Shown here: one piece after another, positions 44,214-53,000 of the stretch
Layout: each line of letters begins with the position of its first letter
How positions within the stretch are numbered: the stretch's first letter is position 1
Assembly: GCF_049977365.1 (NCBI RefSeq)
Contig: NZ_JBNGEN010000001.1
Coordinates: forward strand, 1 to 64,000
Reading direction: 5' to 3'
Length of the DNA stretch: 64,000 nucleotides
From: Brachymonas sp049977365
Lineage (GTDB): Bacteria; Pseudomonadota; Gammaproteobacteria; Burkholderiales; Burkholderiaceae_C
Notes under the pieces: model-generated
Database searches by the model: none
What the model was told of the DNA's origin: nothing
The model's input: the letters and a program-made list of their open reading frames with translations, nothing else
Made by a program: the position numbers and the translations under genes

Positions 44214-45872
44214 TCAGCGTTTCGGGGCGGGGGCGGCAGGCACCACGTTCCAGTGCAGTGTCTGGGCGGTATAGCCGTTCTTGCCGAAGGCGGAGGCAAA
44301 CTGGGTCTCGACCCCCTGCACACCCTGCACTCCCTGTACCAGGGTCAGGGGCGGAACCCGGAACGCCGCCGGCAGCCGCTCCATGGCCTCATCCGGGGTG
44401 GCCAGGCAGATCACCGATTCGGTACCCGGCGTGCCGGTATCGAGCACAAAGGGCGGGTTGGGCGACATCCAGTCCGGGATGCGGATCGTGGTGTTGGCCG
44501 AGACAGAGGACGAGGGGTTCGACTGGTTCGGCAGCAGCCGGATCACGTTGCCCTGCGGGCTGGAATGGAAGCAGTACAGATGGGCACTGCGCGAGACACG
44601 GGTCGAGAGAAAGAGCTGGGTGCCGGAGGGGAAGGTCGTCTTGTCCGGGACGGGGTTCTCGATCTGCAGCGAAATCTGCAGCGTGCGCGGCGCATCTTGC
44701 CGGGGTGGGGTGGGGGCTGCCAGCGCGTTCCAGCCGATGCGTTCGATGGAGCCGTCGGCGGCCATGCCCACGAAGTTGCGCAGGGCGCGGTCATAGGTGG
44801 TGTAGTCGATCTCGCCGGTCACCACCAGCCCGCGATCGGCCTGGAACTTGCCGATGGCCTCGCGCAGCACCGGGCTGTTGGCCGGCAGGATGGCCGAACC
44901 GGTGGGCAGATAGCCCTGCCGCATGAGCGAATGCTGCACCATGGTCTGGCGGTAGGAGGGGCTGCCCTCGTCATACCACATGCGCAGCTGGTGCTGAAAC
45001 TCGGGGTGCGTCTGCTCCAGCGTCAGGCACTGCCAGTACGGCACGCGCGCCCACTTGCCGGTGAGCTCGATCATGGCCAGCTCCACGAGCGTGCGGATGG
45101 CACTGCCCGTACCCTGGCTGTAATCGCGCCCGACGTTGAATTTCCACCCCGTCTTGCCGATGGCGCCGGCCAGATCCAGTCCCTGTCCACCGCTGCCGAT
45201 GGCCACTTCGTTGGCCGAGTCCATCCCGGGAATCAGCGTGCGTGACTTGAAGTCCCCCAGATGCAGCTCCAGGCCGATGATGTTGGCATTGCGGGTGCGG
45301 CTGATGCCGGTTTCCAGACGGCTTGCCGACGTGCCGGCGTCGATGTGGTTGCTGAGCACGCCCTGATCCACGAAGGCCACGGCCCCCGACACATACAGCG
45401 CGGGGCGCTGCAGCTGCATCTGGCCGTTGTTGAGCAGGATGGTGGTGAGGTTCTGCACCGTGTCCTGCTGGGCGATGTTGACCTCGTAGTCCACGTAGCG
45501 GAAGGCATTGCTGATGCGCGACATCTGCGACAGGGAGGTCTGGATCATCTCCTTGGTGGCCACCGGCACCTTGCCGGAATAGTCCGGAATGGTCTTGCTC
45601 GAAATGAGCGTGGGCGGCACATGGGCTTCCTGGAACAGGCGGTCCATGCACATGAGCGAATCCGAGAAGCTGGAGATGGAGCGCACCGGCCGCACCACCG
45701 GGCGGGCCGCCACGTTGGCATAGGACTGGTAGCCGGCATCCACGGCCGGATTCATTGGGGCACAGGCGCCAAGCACGGCACCCGACGCCAGCAGGCTGCC
45801 CAGGCGCAGCGTGGACCAGGGAGACAGGGGGAGCCGCGCAGCAGCTCCAGGGGGCAGGAGGGCGTTTTCCAT
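44214..45872 (-). CDS. CsgG/HfaB-like outer-membrane lipoprotein with peptidoglycan-binding and DUF4384 domains
   Basis: 552 residues. Start ATG 45872 gives a lipobox LGAC with Cys37. Domains in order: a CsgG/HfaB-like part (about 68-275; CMDRLFQEA, PDYSGKVP, SGAVAFVDQG, GLELHLGDFKSRTLIPG, IRTLVELAMIELTGKWA); a peptidoglycan-binding-1-like segment (about 308-366; LMRQGYLPTG, LREAIGKFQADRGLVVTG, YDRAL); and a DUF4384-like domain (about 395-495; FLSTRVSRSAHLYCFHS, NVIRLLPNQ). CsgG-family lipoproteins form outer-membrane pores for amyloid subunits, and HfaB anchors holdfast in stalked bacteria. It follows two small secreted proteins, as in hfa/csg loci. The architecture is unusual and the pore role is inferred. 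Confidence 0.75.
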   Translation of the reverse strand: MENALLPPGAAARLPLSPWSTLRLGSLLASGAVLGACAPMNPAVDAGYQSYANVAARPVVRPVRSISSFSDSLMCMDRLFQEAHVPPTLISSKTIPDYSGKVPVATKEMIQTSLSQMSRISNAFRYVDYEVNIAQQDTVQNLTTILLNNGQMQLQRPALYVSGAVAFVDQGVLSNHIDAGTSASRLETGISRTRNANIIGLELHLGDFKSRTLIPGMDSANEVAIGSGGQGLDLAGAIGKTGWKFNVGRDYSQGTGSAIRTLVELAMIELTGKWARVPYWQCLTLEQTHPEFQHQLRMWYDEGSPSYRQTMVQHSLMRQGYLPTGSAILPANSPVLREAIGKFQADRGLVVTGEIDYTTYDRALRNFVGMAADGSIERIGWNALAAPTPPRQDAPRTLQISLQIENPVPDKTTFPSGTQLFLSTRVSRSAHLYCFHSSPQGNVIRLLPNQSNPSSSVSANTTIRIPDWMSPNPPFVLDTGTPGTESVICLATPDEAMERLPAAFRVPPLTLVQGVQGVQGVETQFASAFGKNGYTAQTLHWNVVPAAPAPKR

Positions 45873-46029
45873 GATGACTCTCTTCGCGTGCGCGCACGCT
45901 TCAGGCCGGAATGGTCGGAAAAGGGGGCCCTCCGTTCGCCTGGCCACCAGGCATGCAGGCGGACAGGGCTCCGGGGGGAAAGAGGAAACAAGAAAGAGGG
46001 AAGAGGCGGCACTTCCCCTGCAGGCTGCC

Positions 46030-46455
46030 TTATCGGCAGACGTTCACCAGGTCGCCTCTAAGCACCACGATCTGCTGGTTGCTGCCGAGCCGGCTGAAGG
46101 GAGTGCTGCTGCTGGAGGTGCTGTTGCCCACTTCCTGCAGGCAGGACTTCTGCACCCCTTCGCCTGCCGTGCTGGTGATCACGTTGGCGTCGGTGAACAT
46201 GGAGCCGTCATTGGCCGTGGCTGAATAGGCCTTGGCTTCGTAGCGGGACACCTTGGCCTTGAGCCAGTCGGGAATGTCGGTCTTGTTCTGAATGTCGGTG
46301 GATTTGGCGGTGCCACCGCTCGGCAGCGACAGATACTGCACCGGCCGGTTGAGATAGATGGTGTCCTCGCCCGGAGCCGCCATCGCCTGCATGGAGAGCC
46401 CCGCCAGGAGGCATCCCCCGGCCAGATACAGCGACACAGTAGGAGTGGGATGCAT
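46030..46455 (-). CDS. small secreted HfaA-like protein
   Basis: 141 residues with a clear signal peptide (LYLAGGCLLAGLSMQAMAA, cleavage near AMAA-PGED). ATG 46455 has AGGAG 6 bases upstream. The mature part has a Ser/Thr/Asn-rich middle and ends with conserved-looking VVLRGDLVNVCR. It contains two Cys (SCLQEV and VCR) that could form a disulfide. The N-terminal region (DTIYLNRPVQYLSLP) and the ending resemble my memory of HfaA-type holdfast proteins, an untested match. It lies between the repeat protein and the CsgG-like gene on the same strand. Confidence 0.6.
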   Translation of the reverse strand: MHPTPTVSLYLAGGCLLAGLSMQAMAAPGEDTIYLNRPVQYLSLPSGGTAKSTDIQNKTDIPDWLKAKVSRYEAKAYSATANDGSMFTDANVITSTAGEGVQKSCLQEVGNSTSSSSTPFSRLGSNQQIVVLRGDLVNVCR

Positions 46456-46552
46456 GATGTGCTCCTCGATCTGCAAAGAGTCAGGACAAGAGGCGCCCAT
46501 ATGTCTGGACGGGACACAGGGGCGCCCTTGAGCTCACGTCAGCCGACCACGG

Positions 46553-47032
46553 TCAGTTGCAGCTCGTGCACCCGTTGTTGGTGGCCAGGTTCTGGACCGC
46601 CTTGGAGTACGAGCCCGACGAGAAGTTGCCCACGAAGGAATTCGCCAGCGCGGTCAGCTGCAGCGAGGGGCCGTTGATGTCCACATGGCCCACATTGGTG
46701 GAGAGGTTCTGGGCCGCCGTGCTGTAGCCGCCGGTGGAGGAGTTGAACACGGCGGAGTTCCGCATGGCGGTCAGCTGCATCTGGGGTGCATTGACCGTCA
46801 CGTTGCCGGCATTGGTCGACAGGTTCTGGGTCGCCAGCGAATAGCCGCCCGAGGACTTGTTGAGGATGCCGGACTGCACCGCAGCCACCGCCTGCACCGA
46901 AGGCGCATGGATGGCGATGTAGGGCGTGGGGGTGGAAGGAGCGGGGGGCGTGCCGCCGCCGGAATGGCCGGACCCGCTGGCGAAGGCTGCAGTGGCAGAA
47001 ACTGCGACGGCGATGAGAGCAAGCTTTTTCAT
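46553..47032 (-). CDS. secreted repeat protein, candidate functional amyloid subunit
   Basis: 159 residues. A Sec signal peptide (MKKLALIAVAVSATAAFA) is followed by a Gly/Pro/Ser spacer and three consecutive 39-residue repeats (38-76, 77-115, 116-154), then CTSCN. Each repeat follows V-x-I/V-x-[A/G]-P-x-[M/L]-Q, then N-S/G, SSGGYS-x-A-x-QNL-[S/A]-TN-x-G. Evenly spaced Gln, Asn and Ser with Gly-Tyr turns recall the curlin repeats of CsgA/CsgB, so a beta-solenoid or amyloid fold is inferred. It is not a named family I recognise. It is the first gene of the minus-strand run and follows an AT-rich regulatory region shared with the response regulator. Confidence 0.75.
   Translation of the reverse strand: MKKLALIAVAVSATAAFASGSGHSGGGTPPAPSTPTPYIAIHAPSVQAVAAVQSGILNKSSGGYSLATQNLSTNAGNVTVNAPQMQLTAMRNSAVFNSSTGGYSTAAQNLSTNVGHVDINGPSLQLTALANSFVGNFSSGSYSKAVQNLATNNGCTSCN
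46571..46921 (-). repeat. three tandem 117-bp coding repeats
   Basis: Three in-frame units of 117 bases (46805-46921, 46688-46804, 46571-46687) encode the 39-residue repeats of the candidate amyloid protein. Units 1 and 2 share GGYS...QNLSTN; unit 3 has the shorter GSYS...QNLATN. Confidence 0.85.
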
Positions 47033-47483
47033 GATGAACCTCCATTGGGGGGTGAACTCAAGCGAAAAGGGTGATGGCTCATTCCAGACACCCGACATCT
47101 GCAGAACTCGGTAGAAAAGTGAGATTTCGCAGAAGTCGAGGCCAGTGTCAGGCCGATGACCAGCTCCCCCAATCGCCGGCAAGGGGTAACGGAAAGAGGG
47201 GATCCATGGGCGATCAGACGGGAAAAAACGTACGGGTTTCAAGGACTTGCACCGAATTTGTGCAATACTGAAAAGGTTAGTAACGTAATGTGACGAATTA
47301 AACAGTGTGAAAAAATAATGACCTGAGTTGGTGAAAAATTCCCCGAAACGTCATTTTTTGTTTAAATCAGTCACATGTTGGAACATTTACTCAGATTCCC
47401 GCACTGCAGCAATATTTATTGATACTTTCATATCCATATTGGGTACACCTTTTTGGGTATGTCGGCCCTGACCGGAGACGACC
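47033..47483. promoter_or_regulatory. 451-bp AT-rich divergent promoter region of the amyloid-like locus
   Basis: There is no gene here. Composition drops sharply in GC from about 47220 to 47460. Sites seen: an inverted repeat TTGCAC-N7-GTGCAA at 47247-47265, and two direct copies of TTGGGTA at 47439-47445 and 47453-47459. The reverse complement TACCCAA is close to the NarL-type heptamer TACYYMT. The same heptamer, inverted, occurs at 48443-48449 before the kinase gene. Promoters for both directions are expected, but no strong -35/-10 pair was fixed. Confidence 0.55.
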
Positions 47484-48302
47484 ATGATTCCTCCCCGTCC
47501 TTCTTCCGTCCTGCAGCAGGACATGGATGCCCGACAGCATGCGGACATCACGGGCACTTCTTCGGGCGTCATCGCCATGGACACACCCGCATGGCCGCAC
47601 TTTCTGGCTGGCCAGCCGGGGCAGCCCGTGCGGGTGCTTCTGGTCGATGACGATGCCCAGATGCGGCGGGTAGTGACCAACGAGCTCATGGCAGACATGC
47701 GCGTGCAGCTCGTGGCCACCGGCACCAGCCAGAAGGAGGGGCGCAAGCTCATCGCACACCATGAATTCGAGGTGCTGCTGGTCGACCTGAATCTTGGCGA
47801 TGGCGACGGCTTTGCCCTTATCGAATGCTGCAAGCAGCATCGTCCGATGGCGGAGGTGGTCGTGGTGTCCGCCATGGAGGACGAAGACCTTGCGCTCAAG
47901 GCCTTTGCCTGCGGGGCCACGGGCTATCTGGTCAAGAATTCGTGGTTCGGCACCTATGCGCAGGCCGTGCTGCAGGTGGTCAACGGAGGAGCCTCCATCA
48001 CCCCCAATCTCGCGCGGCGGCTTCTGCGCCGGTTCGACAGCACGCCCACCTCGCCTTTCTGGCGCATTGCGTCTCCCGGCGCGGCCTCGGGCGGTTCCGC
48101 GCCGGAAGCAGAACACCTCACCCAGCGCGAGAAGGACGTGCTGCGGCTCGTGGCCTCGGGCTACACCAGCATGGAAGCAGCCGGCAAGCTCATGATCAGC
48201 GTCGAGACCGTCAACGCCCACATCAAGAACATCTACCGCAAGCTCCAGGTGCGCACCCGGGCCCAGGCCGTCAACAAGGCCACTACCCACGGGTGGCTGT
48301 AG
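47484..48302 (+). CDS. NarL/LuxR-family response regulator of the amyloid-like locus
   Basis: 272 residues. The receiver domain (about 48-170) starts VRVLLVDDDAQMRR with acidic pocket Asp55-Asp57 and phosphoacceptor Asp101 (LLVDLNLGDGDG); VSAMEDEDLALKAFACGATGYLVKN contains the conserved Ser and Lys. A LuxR-type helix-turn-helix follows (about 205-270; LTQREKDVLRLVASGYTSMEAAGKLMIS, ETVNAHIKNIYRKLQVRTRAQAV). The first ~45 residues are extra. Divergent from the amyloid gene and upstream of the kinase; likely activates both. The TTGGGTA heptamers lie directly before it. Confidence 0.9.
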   Translation: MIPPRPSSVLQQDMDARQHADITGTSSGVIAMDTPAWPHFLAGQPGQPVRVLLVDDDAQMRRVVTNELMADMRVQLVATGTSQKEGRKLIAHHEFEVLLVDLNLGDGDGFALIECCKQHRPMAEVVVVSAMEDEDLALKAFACGATGYLVKNSWFGTYAQAVLQVVNGGASITPNLARRLLRRFDSTPTSPFWRIASPGAASGGSAPEAEHLTQREKDVLRLVASGYTSMEAAGKLMISVETVNAHIKNIYRKLQVRTRAQAVNKATTHGWL

Positions 48303-48442
48303 CAGGGGGCGGCGGCAGCGAACCAGTGCAAGCCATGGCAGGTGCACCAGATGGGAGCAGTGCGGTTGCAGCAGACAGAAAATGGCAGGGGAATGCAAAA
48401 CTGAGTGGTTACCCTGTAGACGGGTGAAATGAATGGTGCTAA

Positions 48443-48449
48443 TACCCAA
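48443..48449 (-). promoter_or_regulatory. third TTGGGTA heptamer, before the kinase gene
   Basis: TACCCAA on the plus strand, within AATACCCAAAAGG, matches the context CCTTTTTGGGTA found before the regulator gene but in the opposite orientation. Candidate regulator site in the 287-base gap between regulator and kinase. Confidence 0.35.
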
Positions 48450-48589
48450 AAGGACGATGGCCGGGCGGTGTTCGTCTGGCATCAAAGCGCAGGAGAAGGC
48501 GCACCTTTGGGGTGTCGTGGCGGTGCGGTGCAGACCCGGCGCCTCAGGCTGTTGTATGGCCTTCAGTGCGAGGGTGGGGGAGGGAGATC

Positions 48590-49966
48590 ATGCTGCTGAT
48601 TCAATCGCATGACTGGATGGCGTGGGTGGGAGCGTTTGTGCTGTCGGTCTATGGCGGCTCGGCCACGGTGTTCTGGCGCCGCAGCCGCAGGCGCCTGGAT
48701 GTGCTGTTCGCCCTGTCCATGATGGCGCTGGCCGTGTTTCTGGCGTGGACCCCGCTGCGCCAGACGGCGGTAGACACCTCCGCTGCCTCGATCCAGGTGC
48801 AGCTGTGGTACCAGCTCACCCTGCTGGCTGCGCTCCTCTTTTTTCTGGAGGTGGTCAACCAGCTGCACATGCTGACCGTATGGGTCAGCTTCATCCAGTG
48901 GCTGGGAGGTTCGCTCATCATCGTGCTGCGCGCCGCCATGTGGCCCGATGGCGCGCTGTTCGACAGCCTGCAGGTCTGGCAATGGTGGAACGCCCTTTTC
49001 TGTGGAGGATACTGCGTGGCACTCGCCACCCTCGGACTGCGCGGAGACCATCCCCAGGGTGCGGCTCTGCTCATTCTGTCGCTCGCAGGGTTCGGTCTGT
49101 TCATGGTGGACATGCACCATTCGATCGAGCTCGTGCCCATGGTGACGGCCTTCCATTTCTTCTACGCCTGTGCCATGGGGGTGCTGTGGCTCGTGGCGAG
49201 CGGGCGCCTGCGTGCCCTGCGCAGGCAGGAGCTCAGGCTGCGCGAATCTGTGCTGCACGAAGAGCGCCAGCGCATCTCCCGCGAACTGCATGACGGGGTC
49301 GGGTCGCAGCTGGTGCATCTGCTCGCAGGGCTCGATCGCCGCGATGTCCACCAGCAGGAGCTCGCCCTGGCGCTCGAACAGTGCCTGCTCGACCTCAAGC
49401 TGATGGTCGACGAGGTGGGCGACCGGGGCGGTACCGCGACGCTCGTCGATCTGCTGGCGTCGCTGCGCTACCGCGTGCAGCCGGTGCTCTCGCGTCTGGG
49501 GGTGCTGCTGCAGTGGGAGGTCGATCTGGCCCCCCAGCTCGATGACGTTCGGGGCGAGCGAGCGCGCCAGGTGCTGCGCATCGTGCAGGAGGGGCTGGCC
49601 AATGCCATTCGGCACGCGGGGGCGCAGCGCATGGGGCTGTCCTGCCGGTATGACGCCCTTGCCGACAGGGTGACGCTCGAGCTCTGGGACAACGGCCGTG
49701 GCCTGGAGGCATCGTCATCGTCGTCCGCTGCCTCGGGGGGCAAGGGCATGGCCAGCATGCGGCACCGTGCGCAGGGGATCGGCGCCAGGCTCGACGTGAG
49801 CGCGGATGCGGTGTCCGGTACGGCAGGCGGGACGCGGCTGCGCCTCGAACTGCCCCGCGTGCAGGCGGATGCGAGTCAGCCGCCGACGCCGGTGCCTGCC
49901 GCTGGAGCCCCCACGGCTGCCCCCACGGTCGGAAACCTGCCGGATCGCAGCCGCACGGACCCGTGA
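48590..49966 (+). CDS. NarX/UhpB-like membrane histidine kinase
   Basis: 458 residues. The N-terminal half has about six hydrophobic segments (residues 8-205), a 7TM-like sensor without an obvious ligand domain. The HisKA_3 dimerisation box is HEERQRISRELHDGVGSQLVHLL with His234; an ATPase domain follows with EGLANAIRHAGAQRMG, DNGRGLE and GGKGMASMRHRAQGIGARL. The last ~45 residues are Pro/Ala-rich. I chose ATG 48590 (AGGGAG before it). Partner of the adjacent NarL-type regulator, 287 bases upstream. The signal is unknown. Confidence 0.88.
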   Translation: MLLIQSHDWMAWVGAFVLSVYGGSATVFWRRSRRRLDVLFALSMMALAVFLAWTPLRQTAVDTSAASIQVQLWYQLTLLAALLFFLEVVNQLHMLTVWVSFIQWLGGSLIIVLRAAMWPDGALFDSLQVWQWWNALFCGGYCVALATLGLRGDHPQGAALLILSLAGFGLFMVDMHHSIELVPMVTAFHFFYACAMGVLWLVASGRLRALRRQELRLRESVLHEERQRISRELHDGVGSQLVHLLAGLDRRDVHQQELALALEQCLLDLKLMVDEVGDRGGTATLVDLLASLRYRVQPVLSRLGVLLQWEVDLAPQLDDVRGERARQVLRIVQEGLANAIRHAGAQRMGLSCRYDALADRVTLELWDNGRGLEASSSSSAASGGKGMASMRHRAQGIGARLDVSADAVSGTAGGTRLRLELPRVQADASQPPTPVPAAGAPTAAPTVGNLPDRSRTDP

Positions 49967-50051
49967 GGGCAGAGCCGGCATCAGGTGCCGCTGGCAGTGC
50001 AGGGGAGGGACTGGGATAATCGGGCGTTTTGTCCCTTTCCGTTCCGCATAC

Positions 50052-53000
50052 ATGTCCACCCATCAGGAGGCGCAGCCCGCGCCTTCCCAGACCGTTTCTC
50101 TCCACTTTCCCGAAAATCTGCCGGTGTCCTCCCGTCGCGAGGAGATCATGCAGGCCATGCGCGCCCATCAGGTGGTGATCGTGTGTGGCGAGACGGGGTC
50201 CGGCAAGACCACCCAGCTGCCCAAGATTGCCCTGGCGCTGGGCCGTGGGGCCATGCATGCGGCCCCGGGGCAGCGTCCCCGGCTGATCGGCCATACCCAG
50301 CCACGGCGCATTGCCGCGAGCTCGGTGGCCAAGCGCATTGCCCAGGAGCTCGACACCCCCCTTGGCGAGGTGGTTGGCTACAAGGTGCGTTTTGCCGATC
50401 GCCTGCAGAAGGGCGCCTCGGTCAAGCTGATGACCGACGGCATCCTGCTGGCCGAGACGCAGAGCGATCCGCTCCTCAAGGCCTACGACACCCTCATCAT
50501 CGACGAGGCGCACGAACGCAGCCTCAACATCGACTTCCTGCTGGGCTACCTCCGGCAGATTCTGCCGCGCCGCCCCGATCTGCGCATTGTGGTCACTTCC
50601 GCCACCATCGATGCGGAGCGGTTTGCCCAGCACTTTGCCTCTGCCCAGGGGCCGGCCCCCGTCATCATGGTCTCGGGGCGGCTGTATCCGGTGGAAGTGC
50701 GCTACCGCCCCTTTGAGGAGGGCCGCGACACCCACCTCTACACCGCCATCGCCGATGCCGTGGACGAGCTCTGGCGCAATCCGCAGGCGGGGGGCGACAT
50801 CCTGGTCTTCCTGCCAGGTGAACGTGAAATCCGCGAAGCGGCCGATCACCTCCGGGCCCATTTCGGGGCCGAGGCCGCCCGCCGGCAGGTGGAAGTGCTG
50901 CCGCTGTTTGCACGCCTCAGCCAGGCAGAGCAGGACCGCGTCTTCGAGCCGCACGGGGGGCGCCGCATCGTGCTGGCGACCAACGTGGCCGAAACCTCGC
51001 TCACGGTGCCGGGCATTCACTATGTCATCGACAGCGGCACAGCCCGCGTCAAGCGCTACAGCTACCGCAGCAAGGTCGAGCAGCTGCAGGTCGAACCCAT
51101 CAGCCAGGCAGCAGCCAACCAGCGCGCTGGCCGTTGCGGGCGCGTGGCCCACGGGGTATGCATTCGGCTCTATGACGAGAAGGACTTCGCCGCACGGCCC
51201 CGCTTCACCGACCCCGAGATCCTGCGCAGCTCCCTGGCTGGCGTGATCCTGCGCATGAAGTCCCTGCATCTCGGGGACATCGACGCCTTTCCCTTTCTGG
51301 AGGCACCCCGTCCCAAGGCCATTTCGGATGGCTACCAGCTGCTGGCCGAACTCGGTGCCGTCGACGACGCCCTCGCCCTCACGCCTGTCGGACAGGCGCT
51401 GGCCCGCCTGCCGCTCGATCCGCGCATCGGCCGCATCCTGCTCGAAGCCCAGCAGCGCGGAGCCCTGCAGGAAGCGCTCGTCATTGCCTCCGCACTCAGC
51501 GTCCAGGACGTGCGAGACCGTCCCCTGGACGCCCAGGCGCAGGCCGACCAGCAGCAGGCGCGCTTCGAGGACGATCGAAGCGAATTCTCCAGTTACCTCA
51601 AGCTGTGGCAGTGGCTGCATGAGGTGCGGGGCGGCAACCCCTCCCTGCCTTCGGCCCGCCAGCAGGAAGCCGCTGCCCGACGTCCCACCTCCCATGCCGT
51701 CCTGCCGGTCGGACAGCGCAGTGTGCAGGCGGCTGCACCCGCCGTGGAGCCGGCCGCAGTCTCCCATCCCGCCGCTGCGCCTGCGACCCACCGTCTCAGC
51801 AACCGGCAGTACGAGAGCGTGCTGCGTCAGCATTTCATCAACGTGCGGCGGGTGCGTGAGTGGCGAGACATCCACAGCCAGCTGCTGACCGTGGCCGGTG
51901 AGCAGAAGTGGACGCTCAATGCCACCCCGGCGAGCTATGTCCAGATCCACCAGTCCATGCTCGCCGGGCTGCTGGGCAACGTGGGATGCCGCATCGAGGA
52001 AGATGGCAAGCATGCCCACGGCGAATACCTCGGAGCCCGGGGCATCAAGTTCTTCCGCCATCCCGGTGCGCATCTGCGCAAGAAGCCCGGGCGCTGGATC
52101 GTCTGTGCCGAGCTCGTCGAGACCACCCGGCTGTTCGGCCGCGGCATGGCCAGCATCGAGCCGCAGTGGATCGAGGAAGTGGGCGCCCATCTGATGCGCC
52201 GCCAGCTGCTGGATCCGCATTGGGAGAAGAAGGCGGCCCGGGTGGTGGCACTGGAGCGCGCCACCCTCTATGGCATCGTGGTCTACAACAACCGCAAGGT
52301 CGACTACGACAAGGTCGATCCCGTGGCAGCGCGGGAAATCTTCATCCGGCAGGCCCTGGTGGGCGACGACTGGGACAGCCCGCTGCCCTTTGTGGCCGCC
52401 AACCGCAAGATGATCCGGCAGGTCGAGGAAATGGAACACAAGTCGCGCCGGCAGGACCTGCTGGTCGACGACGAACTCATCTACGCCTTCTACGAGGCCC
52501 AGATTCCCGCACACGTCACCAACGCCCACCAGCTCGAAAAATGGTATCGCGCCGCCAGCCGTGGCCAGCCAGGGCTGCTGCGCATCAGCCGCGAGGAACT
52601 CATGCGGCACGAGGCTGCCGGCATCACCACCGACCTGTTTCCCCGCACCATCCGGCTGGGCGGAGTCGATTGCCGGGCCAGCTACCTGCACAAGCCGGGC
52701 GACTCCCGCGACGGCGTCACGGCCGACATCCCGCTCTTTGCCCTCAACCAGGTGGACGAAGAGCGCTGCGAATGGCTCGTGCCCGGCATGCTCAAGGACA
52801 AGATCCAGGCCCTGCTCAAGAGCCTGCCGCAGCGTCCGCGCAGCCGTTTTGTGCCATTGCCCGAGAGCGCCCAGCGTCTGGCCACCCAGCTGCAGGACGA
52901 GGCTCCCGGATTCGCCCATGGAAGCCTGGTCGAGGCCCTGCTGCAGGCCGTGCGTGCCCATTCGGGACTGGACGTGAAGCGCACGGACTTCAAGCTCGAC

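Noticed and set aside
46571..46921. CRISPR array or non-coding tandem repeat
   Set aside because: The three 117-base units are in frame, diverged at DNA level, and conserved as protein; no short identical repeats with unique spacers.
42957..47032. True curli (csg) operon
   Set aside because: No CsgE, CsgF or CsgD, the repeat unit is 39 residues rather than the curlin ~22, and the lipoprotein is twice the CsgG size.
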